Origin: Phaseolus vulgaris
Lineage: Eukaryota; Streptophyta; Magnoliopsida; Fabales; Fabaceae
DNA length: 64,000 nt
Direction of reading: 5' to 3'
NCBI RefSeq assembly: GCF_000499845.2
Contig: NC_023758.2
Location: 34,632,608-34,696,607, forward strand
Shown: piece by piece, positions 1 through 12,176 of the stretch
Position numbering within the stretch: position 1 is the stretch's first letter
Layout: each line of letters starts with the position of its first letter
Translations under genes and position numbers: made by a program
The notes under the pieces: model-generated
What the model was told of the DNA's origin: nothing
Database searches by the model: none
Seen by the model: only the letters and a program-made list of their open reading frames with translations

Positions 1-213
1 GCCTATCGTGCCACCCGCTATCGGGCCGATATCGGACCACCCATAATATATAGTCTCACGCACAAGTTGACAGTCTCAGCGTGAGGGAGGTGTGTTGGAG
101 ATCCCACATCGACTAGAGATTAGAGGCTTTTATTATATATAAGTGGGTGCAAACCTCAACCTCATGAGCCGGTTTTATGGGGTTGAGTTAGGCTTAAAGT
201 CAACTTCGTAATA
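1..213 (+). mobile_element. TRIM retrotransposon, 3' part (internal region and 3' LTR)
   Basis: Positions 93-213 are a 121-bp LTR starting TGTTGGAGATCCCACATCG and ending TTCGTAATA, preceded by a purine-rich stretch (GTGAGGGAGG). Positions 1-92 match the internal region of the intact copy at 19891-20259. The 5' LTR is left of the window. The element interrupts the 5' LTR of the Copia element that continues from 214. Confidence 0.85.
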
Positions 214-659
214 AATTTATTTGGTATATTTGCTCCAGATTTAGAGTCTTTATGCCTGGAGATGTATTTCCTTTTATTAGTATTTTATTTCTCCGTTAAA
301 TACCAATGTATTCTTTCTTTTTGAGATTAAGAAAAGGAATTCCCTAACTACTGGTTACTGCCTACACATTTATTTAAATGGTATCAAAGCTTTAGGCTTT
401 TCCTGGAGCTTTGGTCTCTTGTTTTTACCACTTACGACCTTCATTGCCATTTTATCTTCAAGAGGATACAACCTTAATTGCTGCAAATTCATCATAACAA
501 CCTTTATTCCTGTTTTCTCTTATTTGTAAAATCACCCATTGGTCAGCCATCTGCTGATTTGCATCTACATAACTTTTGACAAGTATTATGTCCACCAAAA
601 AACTAACATATGACCTCAATTGTTTTGCAATACTTTTCCCGTCTTTGTGTGCTTTACAG

Positions 660-2200
660 GAGCAGGAGTTAGGGAGGAGGATTGGACTTGCTAAGGAAAG
701 AAATGGACTTTACTACATCTCAAGAATTCAAAGTTGACCAATCCATGTCTCTATTTAGGATATCAAATAAAGACACTCTTTGGTTATACCACTATTGCTT
801 AGGACATCCATCATTTTCATTTTTTGTTTTAAAAATTATGTTTCCTGTTTCCCCATTTATTTGAAAATCTAGATACCTCAAACCTGCATTGTAAGACTTA
901 GCAATAATAGAAGTTCACAACCTTTCCAATTAATCCATAGTAATGTATTGGGACTATCTAGTATAACTAATATCTTTGCCGCATGTTGGTTTGTAATCTT
1001 TATTGCTGATTGCACTAGGGTTACATGGCTCTATTTGCCTAAACAAAAATCTGGCGTGAGCACTATTATTCCCAATTTTCATTCAATAATTCAAAATTAA
1101 TTGGGAGTGAACATAAAAGGATTTAGGCCCTTGGGATTATTTCGACCAAATTGTGTCTACTTATTTTCAATCCAAAGGGTTTATTCATGACACTTCATGT
1201 GTCTATACTCACCAACAAAATGGAGTGGCAAAGAGGAAAAATAGGCACTTGTTTGACACCACTCGAGCACTTCTCTTTCAAGGGAAAGTTCCAAAAACTT
1301 ATTGTAGAGAAGTTTCCTCACTGCTGCATATATGATAAATAGGCTTCCCTCCCATATACTAGAGAGAACAGAAGTCCTCTTGAAACCCTAAAAATCGTTT
1401 TCCCTTACTTTAAAAAAATAGTCTCATTCCTAGAATATTTGGGTGCACAACTTTTATACATATCCACAACCAAAATAGAGACAAACTTGATCCCCAGGCT
1501 GTTAGATAGGTTTTTTGCGGTTATTCAGCAACTCAAAAAGGTTACAAGTGTTACAATACAACCCTTCATCTAAAAAATTGTATATCTCCATTAATGTCAC
1601 CTTCTTTGAAACTAATATTTTTTTCTCCAATGATGACTGCCAAGGAGTTCTTTTAGAAAATTGTGATGACCACCTTGAACCCTTTGGTCTCATAGCTCCA
1701 ACTAAATCCTCCAAAAATGAACCTACAACTGAGCAAATTAATTCTGGAAAACTTAAAGTGATATTATCATTGATGCTATTGAACTACAACCAGAAAATAC
1801 TAGAACAGTTACACAATAAGAAGAGCATTCCAGACATTCGCAAGTCCATGAATCCAATCCAAGTTCTAAACCTAAAACTACAAACAGAGTTGAACCAAAA
1901 AGTGAGAACACTCTCAACCCTCCATATGACCTTGATTTGCCAATAGCCATTAGAAAAAATACTAGAAACTGCACAAAACAACCTCTATATCCTTTATAAA
2001 ATTATGTTTCTCTAGATAGATTCTTGGCTAGCCATAAAAGGTTCATTGTTAGTTTGAATTTATTGTTGTCCCTAACATTGTTACTAAAGCTTTGATAAAG
2101 AAAGAATGGAGAGATGCCATGAAAGTGCAAATGGTTTTATTGGAAAAGAAAATACTTAGGAAATTGTTGACAAACCCAAAGAAAACAATATTGTTGACCA
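660..2200 (+). pseudogene. Copia A: GAG-pre-integrase, integrase and start of RT (broken)
   Basis: Positions 682-864 read like the GAG-pre-integrase zinc region (LWLYHYCLGHPSF). Positions 1153-1335 hold the integrase core end (HDTSCVYTHQQNGVAKRKNRHLF), the usual VYTPQQNGVAERKNRHL motif with changes. Positions 1370-1950 continue with the integrase tail and the variable linker; an ORF at 1515-1946 is part of this. Positions 2049-2200 resemble the entry to the RT domain (RDAMKVQMVLLEK). Several frameshifts and stops make it a dead copy. Confidence 0.7.
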
Positions 2201-2216
2201 GAGAAAATATTGTTTT

Positions 2217-3990
2217 TTTTTCTGGAACATCAGAGGTTTGGCTAATTCTAAATTCATGAATATGCTGGGAAATCTTGTTAGAAATCATAAACCAAGAATT
2301 ATTTTTCTTGCTGAACCTATGACTGATTTTTCCAATGCTCACACTAGATTTTTTCAATCTTTTGATTTGACGCTGATTGCTTTTTCTTCTAACTCTGCCA
2401 AAGTTGCTAAGCTTTGGTGCCTTGGTGATGCTAATTTAAATATCACTGTGTTACATTCCTCTATGCAATATATTGCTATATCTGTTATGTTGCAGGGTAT
2501 ATCCTTGAATTTAGCTGGCTTATATGCACCCAATTTTTATATTAGGAGGCACTCCATTTGCTGGGTCCTGGTGCATTATTGGAGATTTTAATGTTGTCCT
2601 TTCATTTGAGGAATCTAAAGGGGGTAATCCTCCTCATAATATCTCTTGCACTGATTTTTGTATTTGGGTTGACACCAATAGTTTACTTGTTTTTCCATTT
2701 TCGGGCCCTTCTTTCACTTGGTCTAATGGTAGACTAGGTGGTAATGGAGTTAATAGAAAGCTAGACAGGGCTTTTGGTAACTTTGATTGTATTGATCACT
2801 TGGAAAGTTGCAGATATAATGTTCTCCCTAGAAATTGCTATGATCATCACTTCTTTCTATTTTTGATAATGTGGCTGTTAAGAGAACTTCTAGTTTCACA
2901 TTTTTTAAAATATGGTTCCAGCACCCTGGCTTATTTTCTCTAGTCAAGGAATCTTGGGCTGATCCTGCTTTTGGTTGCCGTATGCTGGTTCTCCAAAGAA
3001 AGCTGCAAGGATTCAAGGTGGTTCTTAAAGCTTGGAACAAGGTGTACCAAATTATGGATTTTTACAAGCATATGGTACCTCTTCTGATTAATGGATGAAA
3101 GTTTCTAAAATTCTTTTCTTCACTGATGATAACCGTCCTTTCAATGGTAAAACTATTTTAGGCTGCAATAAGGGTTCTATTCCTTTTAATTATCTTGGTG
3201 TTCCAACTTTTGTTGGTGCTCCTAAGTTTTGTTATTTTCAGCATTTTCCTTATCAGAATTGCATTTGAATTTCAGGTAATATGTCTAAAAAATGTATGTC
3301 TAATCATATGGATGACTTCTCTGTCTTGAAGTTTTTTGGCATTAGCACCAGACCTAGTAAGGTCTATATTCTTGTGCAAGTGTATTGGGACTTCCCTACT
3401 ATGGACTGGATTAAAGGGAATACTGAAGGTGCTGCTCGGGGGTTTCCTGGCCCTGCTGGTTGTGGGGGTACCTTCAGAGGAAGTCGCAAAAAATATATTG
3501 GTGGGTATTCTGCTTTTTTGGAAATGAGAATGCCTTGTATGCTGAGGCGATGGAGCTATTCTTGCCATTGAACATGCTAAGAGTGTTGGTTTCAGAAAGC
3601 TTTGGTTGGAGAGTGATTCTACTTTGGTATGTCATGCTTTTTTCTTTTGTTGATGTGGTTCCTTGGACACTTTGAGGGAGGTGGAGAAGGTGTATGCAAC
3701 TATGTGTTGGCATAGACTTCAAAGTTTCTCATATTTTTAGGAAACACAATAATTGTGCAGATAAATTGGCTAATATGGGTGTTGATAATCAAGACTTTGC
3801 CTGATACTTAGTTATGCCTTTTTGTCCTAGTTTGGATTTTTTCCATAACAGATACCAATTTTCTTTATTCCGTGTTTAGGTTGTGTTCCTTTTTATTACA
3901 TGGTTTTGGTTTGGTCCCCCATATTTTGTATTCCTTTCTTTTGTCTTTTATGTTATGTTTCATGTGATGACAAATGATTAGTGGATTTTG
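2217..3990 (+). mobile_element. LINE (non-LTR retrotransposon) fragment inside Copia A RT
   Basis: At 2217-2590 the frame reads FWNIRGLANSKFMNML then AEPMTDF, the start of an APE-type endonuclease. At 2566-2850 it continues IIGDFNVVLSFEESKGG, SFTWSNGR and KLDRAFGN, standard plant LINE endonuclease motifs. At 3400-3560 another frame gives WIKGNTEGAARGFPGPAGCGG and YAEAMELFL, the LINE C-terminal RNase H. The reverse-transcriptase core between them is mostly missing. Copia RT resumes near 4055, so the LINE sits inside the Copia element. The borders are approximate and no poly(A) tail or target duplication was identified. Confidence 0.75.
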
Positions 3991-4054
3991 AGGTGTCAGT
4001 CTAGTTAAAATGTCAAAATTCATGGTGATGCCTAGCATGAGTTTTTAAAAATTA

Positions 4055-4803
4055 GAAAATGGATATTCAAAGTAAGATATAAGGTTGATGAGTCTATTGA
4101 AAGGTACAAATAGAGGTTGGTCGCCAAGGGATACACTCAAACTTTTGGAATAGACGACTGGGAGACTTTTGAACTAGTTGCTAAGATGAATAATGTAAGG
4201 ATTTTTTTGTCCTTGTAGTTCACTTTGATTGAAAAATTCTACAAAATGATCTTAAAAATGCCTTTCTACATGGTGACCCAGAAGATGAAATCTATATGAA
4301 TATTCCACCTGAGTTTGAAGGAGATAGAACAAATAATGTGTGCAGACAGAAAAAGGCTCTTTATGGACTTTAATTGGAAGATTCACAAAAGCTATGAAGG
4401 GATTTGGCTACAAACAAAGTCAAGGAGATCACACTTTGTTTACAAACCATTTAGAGAAAGAAGGGGTAAAGTTTATGTTGATGACATTATAGTGACCGGA
4501 AATGATGAAAAAAAGAAGGAAGAATTGAAATAAAGACTAGTCGAGGAATCTGAACTAAAGGAGCTAAGAAGATTAAAGTATTTTTTAGGGTTTGAAGTAG
4601 CTTACTCTAACCAGGGAATTGTCATAAAAATATATAACTGATTTGGAGGTAGAAACTAGGAAAGACGAAGGTTTAGTATGCATGTCATACATTTCGTCCA
4701 AGCATAAGATGGTTGATATGCTGACAAAATGACTCAATTCCTCAGATTTCCATAATGTCATAACCAAGTTGGGAATGGAAGACATTCTCAACTTGAGAAG
4801 GGG
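4055..4803 (+). pseudogene. Copia A: RT and end of RNase H (broken)
   Basis: Plus-strand fragments read RLVAKGYTQTFGIDDWETF (4115-4170), then a broken middle RT, then VYVDDIIVTGNDE (4470-4510), the Copia YVDD active-site motif. Positions 4640-4800 read as the RNase H tail ending before the polypurine tract. Stops and frameshifts are frequent. Confidence 0.7.
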
Positions 4804-5519
4804 TGTTGAATTGTGAGGGCAAATATTGCACATTTATTGTACAATAAATATAGATTGATTGGATAATAAATATAGATTTGTTTATAAGAAATCCCTAAAA
4901 TTAAGGGGTTGGGATTAGATGTTTATTTGGTAGATTTGCTCCAAATTTGGAGTCTTGATGTTTAGAGATTTATTTCCTTTTATTAGGATTTCGTTTTTTC
5001 CTTTAAATACTAGTGCATTGTTTCTTTATGAGATAAAGAAAAATAATTCCATAATTATTACTTATGAGATAAAGAAATCCTAATAATGAGGATTTCACAT
5101 TTTGTTCATTTTTCCTACATTTATTTGACTTATAATGATAATTTCTGAAATTAAATTGTTTAGGACAACTTGCTAGGACATATATAATTTGTTATATTTG
5201 ATATTCTTAGGTGGAATTCTTTTTTATTTCTATTACAGGTTATTAAGGAAATGTATTCCCTTATATAGTGTTCTGATGACACTAGGTAGGAGATTACAAA
5301 AATTGATCGTGTGTAAACTAGAGATTCCAGCAAAGATAAGGAAAGGGATCCTTTTGAAGGTAAACTTGTTTACCTTGTTCGTTTGTATTATTTGATTCTT
5401 GAAGAAATAAAGAGATATTTTGGAGTGTTATTGTTCCAAAATTAGGGAGGTGTTCTTATTTTCAAGCAAGGACAATTCAAGAAAGTGAGTCCTAACAACT
5501 GGTCTAACCTGTCGGATAC

Positions 5520-5860
5520 ATTTCACTATCAAAAAATGATTTGGAACTTTGGAAAAAAGTAGTAGGCAAGATGAAGACCAATATGGAGTATATCAAGAAT
5601 CTTTTGTTGCAGATGAATGAAAGGAAGCCTCATTTTGTTGTTAGAACTAATTTAGTAAGTAGGAACAGGAGGTACTCAGAGAGAGAAGCATAGACAAAAG
5701 TTTTGGGATCAAGAAAGTTTACCCACTTTTAAAGGAAAAGACCCATTGCGGTGTTGGCACATGCTAAAAAAACTTTAGGTACAAGAAGTAAAACGTTCAA
5801 AGAAACCAAAGATTGTTTTTATTAGTGCATTGATTCTAGTATTTGAGACAAAAATCCAAG
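5520..5860 (+). pseudogene. Gypsy G1 gag start remnant
   Basis: After the left LTR the plus strand reads a short Gypsy-like gag start (MKTNMEYIKNLLLQMNERK, from about 5571), followed by stops. It ends where Copia B begins. The assignment rests on position between the LTR and the pol remnants and on general resemblance. Confidence 0.4.
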
Positions 5861-6465
5861 GATTTACTTGAGAAATGTACAAATAATAGAGAATGAATTT
5901 CAGAACTTAATTCCTTCTCTTAGGTTCTCATATTTATAATGACATTGGAAGTTTAGATACAATGAATGAAGGAAAGAGAAAATAATAAGAAAGGCCACAT
6001 CTAGGATTAAGTACAACACAAAACACATAACAACTTTTCAATAAAGTCTATTTAAGGTGATATGGTCCTCTCAAAGAATTTGCTAGCGCATCTACAAGTT
6101 AATCATTGTATTTGAGAAACTCAATGCATATTTCTTTGGACAATAGCTTTTCCTGAACAAAATGACAGTTGATTTCTATGTATTTAGTCCTTGCATGGTA
6201 TTAAAGGAAAAGAAAGAATAGGGTAAATCCCTTGTGTATATTGAACACATAGGGTTATGTTTATATAGGAAAAAGAAACATATAGGCTAAGCCCATTACA
6301 TAAATATGAGATATCTAACAATATCTATAATATCTCATAATATCTAATTATATCTAATAATATCTAACACTCCCCCTCAAGCTGGTGCATATAGATCATA
6401 TGTACCCAGCTTGTTACAAATGTAATCAATCCTAGGTCCTCGTAAGGGTTTAGTAAAAATATCTG

Positions 6466-7849
6466 TTAATTGATTATTTGAATTAACAAACTCAGTCTTG
6501 ATATCTCCTGATATAATCTTTTCTCGAATGAATGACAATCAATCTCAATATGTTTTGTCCTTTCATGAAAAACTGGATTTGAGCTAATATGCAGAGCAGC
6601 CTGATTATCACATATCAGTGTCATTTGAGTAACCTCTCCAAATTGCAATTCTTTAAGTAACTGTTTAAGCCAAATAAGCTCACAAGTAGCCGAGGCCATA
6701 GCTCTATATTCTGCTTCTGCACTAGATCTTGCCACAACACTTTGTTTCTTGCTCTTCCAAGAGATCAAGTTATCACCAATGGAGACACAATAACCAAAAG
6801 TTGACCTTCTATCAGATGGAGATCCTGCTCAATCAGCATCTGAATAACAAACGACTTTAGTATGGTTATTATGACCATATAACAAACCTTTACCAGGAGA
6901 GCCTTTAATATACGAATGACTGCATTCCAATGATCTTCACATGGAGAATTAAGAAATTGACTCACCACACTGACTGCAAAGGAAATATCAGGACGAGTAA
7001 CAGTGAGATAGTTCAATCTTCCAACTAATCTCCTGTACTTCTCAGGATCTGAAAGAGGCTTCCCCTGATTGGGTAGAAGCTTGACGTTGGGATCCATGGG
7101 AGTATCAACAGATTTCGAATTCATCAACCCAATTTTCTCCAAAATATCTAATGCGTATTTTCTTTGAGAGATAACAATACCAGTATTGGATTGTGCTACC
7201 TCAATCCCCAAGAAATATCTGAGTTTGCCAAGATCTTTGGTCTGAAAGTGTTGACAAAGGTGTTGTTTTACTTGTGAGATGCCATGGTGATCACTGCCTG
7301 TAAGAACAATGTCATCAACATATACTATAAGATAGATACACCCAGCACTCGAGTGACGATAAAAAACTGAATGATCTCCTTCACTGCGAGTCATACCAAA
7401 TTGTTGAACATCATTGCTAAATTTTCCAAACCAAGCCCTAGGAGACTGCTTGAGGCCATATAAGGATTTGCGAAGACGACATACCAATCTAGAAGACTCC
7501 CCCTGAGCAACAAAACCGGGAGGTTGCTCCATATAAATTTCTTCCTGCAAATCCCCATTAAGAAAAGCATTTTTAACATCCAGTTGATAAAGAGGCCATT
7601 GTTGAAGAGCAACCATAGCTATGAATAAGCGAACAGAGGCCATCTTTGCTACTGGAGAAAAAGTATCACCATAGTCTAAACCAAAAATTTGGGTATAACC
7701 CTTAGCCACAAGACGAGCTTTGAGACGATCAATAGTACCATCAGGACCAACTTTAATAGCAAAAATCCACCTGCAACCAACAACAGATTTCTTAGATGGT
7801 AAAGGAACAAGTTCCCAAGTTCCATTATTTTGAAGCGCTCCCAAGTTCC
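6466..7849 (-). pseudogene. Copia C reverse transcriptase and RNase H, frameshifted
   Basis: RT motifs in order: SVVGCRWIFAIK, RLVAKGYTQIFGLDYGDTFSPVA, LYQLDVKNAFLNGDLQEEIYM, SLYGLKQSPRAW, IYLIVYVDDIVLTGSD (active site), LGKLRYFLGIEVAQS and RPDISFAVSVVSQF. A short deletion near 6905, about 10 bp compared with element D, shifts the frame before RNase H. RNase H reads [24 protein letters not shown] and [33 protein letters not shown] replaces Trp in the DADWAG-like motif at about 6826. The copy cannot make full Pol. Confidence 0.9.
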
Positions 7850-9169
7850 ATTATTTTGAAGTGCATTCATTTCATCAAGCATGGCCTGACGCCAACCAGG
7901 ATGAGCTAAGGCATCACCTACAGATTTTGTAATGGATACAGAAGAAATAGACGAAAGGCAGGTATAAAAGTGTTGCGATAGTCTATGGTAACTCAAAGCA
8001 GTATAATGTGGAGAGGGATTACGAGTAGAACGTATACCTTTACGGATAGCAATAGGAAGATCAGGTTCAACAGTCGGAGGTTCAACTATAGGAGCCGGAG
8101 GGGGATGAGGTGTTGTCATCAGAATAGAGTCTGCTGATGGACGATGAGACGGTTGACGACGACTATACACCTGAAGAGTTGGCGGCGGTGGTGAATTGTT
8201 AGGTGCACTAGGCACAACAAGAGGAATATTAACTTGATTAGATGAAGAAATTGAAGGAGAAGGACAAGACTTAAAGTAAAGGGAAGATTCACTGAAGGTG
8301 ACATCTGCTGAAATAAAGTAACGGTTTAAAGACGGTGAGAAACATTTATATCCTTTTTGTGATCTAGTGAACCCTAAAAAGACACATTTGTGTGACTTAG
8401 GAGATAATTTATCAAGACCAAGACTAAAATTATGAACAAAACATGTGGACCCAAAAACTTTGGGAGGTAAAGAGTGGAGAGGGTCATGTGGAAATAAAAT
8501 AGAATGAGGAATTTTGTTATCTAAAACTGAAGATGGCATGCGATTAATGAGATAACATGCACTAAGAACAGCATCACCCCAAAAACGCTGAGGAACATCA
8601 CCATGGATTAAAATAGTACGAGTTGTTTCAACAAGATGTCTATTCTTGCGCTCAGCTACCCCATTTTGTTGAGGTGTATAAACACATGAAGTTTGATGAA
8701 GAATACCATGAGAAGCCATAAAATTTTTAAAAGAATAAGAAAGATACTCACGTCCATTATCACTGCGCAAAATTCGGATGGAAATTCCAAATTGATTTTT
8801 AATTTCATTGTAAAATATAGAAAACAACTCAGAACGGTTTTTCATTAAAAATACCCAAGTACATCTTGAATAATCATCAATAAAAGTAACAAAATACTGA
8901 AATCCTAAATTAGACTTAATACGACTTGGTCCCCAAATGTCAGAGTGAACTAAGGCAAAAGGAGATGAAGCACGTTGTGAGACACTACGAGAAAAAGAAC
9001 TACGAATGTGTTTCCCTAACTGACACGACTCACACGATAAAGTAGACACATTAGACAAACTTGGAACAAGCTGTTGCATCTTGGCAAGACTATGATGACC
9101 CAACCGAGCATGAATGAGAGATGGAGAATCCATAATTGCGCCAACATGTGCAGAGATCTGTAGTTGATA
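7850..9169 (-). pseudogene. Copia C integrase
   Basis: The minus frame has the HHCC zinc region (HARLGHHSLAKMQQ, CESCQLGKHIR), then the catalytic core with HSDIWGPSRIKSN, FIDDYSRCTWVF and LRSDNGREYLS, then SCVYTPQQNGVAERKNRHLVE and RFWGDAVLSACYLINRMPSSVL. It is in the same frame as gag-protease. The reading frame is lost at 7839-7864, where a 26-bp tandem duplication shifts it relative to the RT. Confidence 0.9.
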
Positions 9170-9172
9170 AAG

Positions 9173-10555
9173 TCAATGAGACTCACATCCGATGACAATC
9201 ATCCGTCCCGAACTCTGGTCCTGTAAAGTAACAAAATCTTTGGTAAAAGAAATAACACAGTCAAGGGAACGAGTAAGATGACTAATGGATAATAAATTAA
9301 ATGGAGACCTAGGGACATAAAGAACATTATCAATAGATAAAGATGAAAAAAGATTAATAGTACCAACACCATGTGATAGTACCCTATATCCATTGGCCAT
9401 GGTAACTGAAGGTAAATAACCCGTAGTAGATAGGGAAGAGAAAAAAGATTTATTACCAGTAATGTGATCAGTGACACTTGAATCTAGAACCCAAGGGCCA
9501 TGGGAAGTGGAGTGAGTGAGGCCAACAAAAGATGTACCTGAATGTGCAACAGAAGCCGTTGAACTAGGGTTCTGACGATCCTCATACCATTTAAGAAATT
9601 CATTGAAAATAGCAGGCTGGCCTGGGGTATAAATTGAAGTATGGTCCATGGTAGAAGGTTGCACAGGGGCAATTTGAGCAACCGCAACAGATCTAGGAGG
9701 ACGACCGTGTAAGACATAACATCTATCAATTTTGTGGCCATGTTTGCCACAATGGTCACACTTGTGACGCCCTTTGCCCGACTTGTGAGGGCGAGTACGA
9801 TCATTATGCTGAGAGACTAAAGCAGAAGAGTCATCAACATGAGACGTTATATCAGCGGTGTGTTTACCTGGCACGCGCAAAAGGGTAGAACAAGTGGAAG
9901 TAAAATTGGGCACAATAGGAGATCCCAAAATTTGATCACGAACGTGAGAATAATCATCAGGAAGACCATGTAAACCCAATAACATGAAGAACTTGGATCT
10001 TTGTTCTAGTTCTTGAGAAGGAGTAGAGGCAGGAGGTAATAACTCATTAAAATCATGAAGAAGAGCATGAAGTTTACCTAGATATTCTGCCATTGTACCA
10101 TTAAGACGTTTGGGAGCAACAATTGTGAAAAGATTTTGACACACACCATAAAGACGTTAAGTATCATTGGTGTATAATAATTTTGCTTGTTCCCAAACTT
10201 CTGAACATGTCTCATAGGTACGAAAAATTTGTTTTAAAGATGAGTGAATGGTCGATTTGATAACAATGCATAATTGAGCATCAATTTTTGACCAACGGAC
10301 AACCTCATTTTCAGCAAGAGTAGGATGAGTAAGATGATCAACATAACTTTGACTCTTAAGCCATAATTTAATATCTGATGCCCAAGTGTCATAATTGGTT
10401 CCATCCAATTTGTCAATGGAAAGATGAACATTGACGTAATTAGTATAAATAGATGAATCCGTCATAATGACTGCAGAAGAAGCCACAGTGGTAGCGGCAG
10501 CAGAAGAAGCCATAGTGGCAGCGGAAGCGGAAGAAGCCATAGAAGATAAGGACAA
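9173..10555 (-). pseudogene. Copia C gag-protease, one in-frame stop
   Basis: One frame runs from the gag start (10555) through a UBN2-type gag (LDGTNYDTWASDIKLWLKS), a CCHC zinc knuckle (CDHCGKHGHKIDRC), and the protease region WVLDSSVTDHITG, where the usual D-S-G-A-T reads D-S-S-V-T. A TAA at 10154-10156 interrupts gag; the related element D has a sense codon (Gln) there. A TGA at 9170-9172 separates it from the integrase in the same frame. The low-complexity Ala/Ser N terminus is normal for such gags. Confidence 0.85.
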
Positions 10556-11741
10556 ATCCAGTCACCGGTTAATTGGCGGGAGCAACAAAGATGAAGGCTC
10601 CGACAGCGATTCCGACAACATCTCCGGCGAGATTCCGGCGGCGGCTCCGGCGAAGGTCCGGCGAGACAGTGGGGTGGTGGCTGGAAAATTCCAGTGAATA
10701 GTGGGTTCACCAATAAAAATTGAACCATAAACCCTAACCTTATGCTCTAGATACCATATTAAAGGAAAAGAAAGAATAGGGTAAATCCCTTTTGTATATT
10801 GAACACATAGGGTTATGTTTATATAGGAAAAAGAAACATATGGGCTAAGCCCATTACATAAATATGAGATATCTAACAATATCTATAATATCTCATAATA
10901 TCTAATTATATCTAATAATATCTAACACATGGAATACTGGATTGGAAGCAATGTGAAGAGAAACTTGGTTATCACAATACATCTTCATTTGCTGAACATC
11001 ATAAAAATCTAATTCTTGGAAGAACTATTTTACTCATACAAGCTCACAATTGAGAGATGCCATTGTCCTATACTCAACTTCAACAATTGATTGGGCAAAT
11101 ACATTTCATTTCTAGTTTTTTTTTTTTTCAAGAGATAATATTTCCTCTAATGAAAACACAATATCTTATAATAAAGCGTCTATCCATACGAGAATCTGCC
11201 CAATCAACATTGCAATATCCAGAGATTTTGGTATTCCCTATTCATAAAATAGACCTTGTCCTAGAGCCTTTTTGAGGTACCATAGAATACAAATGATAAC
11301 ATTCCAAAGATCAATACAAGGATTTTGCATAAACCGACTTCCAACAACAATTGCAAAAGACATATTTGGTCTAGTAATGGTTAGATAAGTTTTCCAATCA
11401 GTATTCTATATCTTTTAGGGTTAGAGAAAAGTTTTCTTTATTTTGTTATATCTTATTTGGATTCATAGGACAATCCACTGGTTTACAATCAATCATACTT
11501 GTCTCTTTTAGGATGTCTAGAGGATATTTCTTTTGAGAAATTACAACACCTTCCTTTGATTGGGCTACTTCAATGCCCAAAAAGTATTTGAGACTTCTAA
11601 GACAGAGTTGCATCTTCTTTCAGTTCTTTTTAGAAAAGAAAACTGAACATGTTTTCCTAATTGACATGACTCGCATTCTAGGACTTAGAGTTTGCGAAGT
11701 TCAGGAATCATCCTTTTTAATTTTCATAAATGTAGATGACC

Positions 11742-12176
11742 CTAGTGATCATTCAAAAGCTTAGGAGATGGGGATGCTAAACAAGACATTGATGGTCTAC
11801 TACAAAGATAGTAGAGTCCTCTAGATTCATGTCCTTTACCAATCAATCGATATGTGCCTTGCTCTTGTAAAGAACTTTCTACAAAGGTTATGGAACAATT
11901 TAAAGATTTGTTTAATTGACTTAAGGAAATTAGGTTAAAAGGACAATTAGGGACAAGAAGAACATGCTTTAGGTTTAAGGAGGGAGAAAGGGAGATTTGA
12001 CCTACTCCCTTTGAAGTAACTTTGGATCCATTGGTTAAAGTAATAACATGCAGAATATTAGGTTGAGAAATAGAAGAAAATAAGGAAGCTATTACCAAAA
12101 ATGTGATTTGAAGCATTTGAATCAATTTTCTATGAACTTTGACACTCCAAGGTTTGAGAATGCAAGCTTTTGACAA
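11742..12176 (-). pseudogene. Copia B protease/GAG-pre-integrase fragment
   Basis: The minus frame reads LTNGSKVTSKGVGQISLSP and LKHVLLVPNCPFNLISLSQL, the conserved protease-to-integrase linker of Copia polyproteins, then LIGKGHESRGLYYL. The aspartic protease active site upstream is lost. The fragment joins abruptly to RT remains near 11640, so the integrase and first half of RT were deleted. Confidence 0.7.

Larger units (their letters stand above)
214..5130 (+). mobile_element. Degenerate Ty1/Copia element A, split by a LINE fragment
   Basis: The 3' part of the 5' LTR (214-378) matches 3' LTR sequence at about 4920-5130; the shared core runs from TTTATTTGG through TTTGCTCCA. A Met-tRNA type primer site (TGGTATCAAAGC, 379-390) follows. 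The 3' LTR starts at about 4804 (TGTTGAATTG) after the polypurine stretch CTTGAGAAGGGG. Between them are broken GAG-pre-integrase, integrase, RT and RNase H remains in plus orientation. About 1.8 kb in the RT is LINE-derived. No intact ORF survives. Confidence 0.8.
6199..10927 (-). mobile_element. Young Ty1/Copia element C (4,729 bp) nested in Copia B
   Basis: LTRs of 171 bp at 6199-6369 (3') and 10757-10927 (5') differ by only two bases by eye. They are flanked by a 5-bp target duplication CATGG at 6194-6198 and 10928-10932. The primer site TGGTATCTAGAGC follows the 5' LTR and a polypurine tract (GAGGGGGAG) precedes the 3' LTR. The internal region carries gag-pro-IN-RT-RNase H on the minus strand, close to full length but with nonsense and frameshift lesions. 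The target is the RNase H coding region of Copia B. Confidence 0.95.

Noticed and set aside
5173..5189. Possible further extension of the left Gypsy G1 LTR and a target duplication
   Set aside because: Similarity to the right LTR continues weakly to about 5173, but flanks (TAATT or TTGCT against GTTTT) do not match, so no duplication is claimed.
10467..10697. Ala/Glu-rich ORF on the plus strand
   Set aside because: Antisense shadow of the Copia C gag leader repeats.
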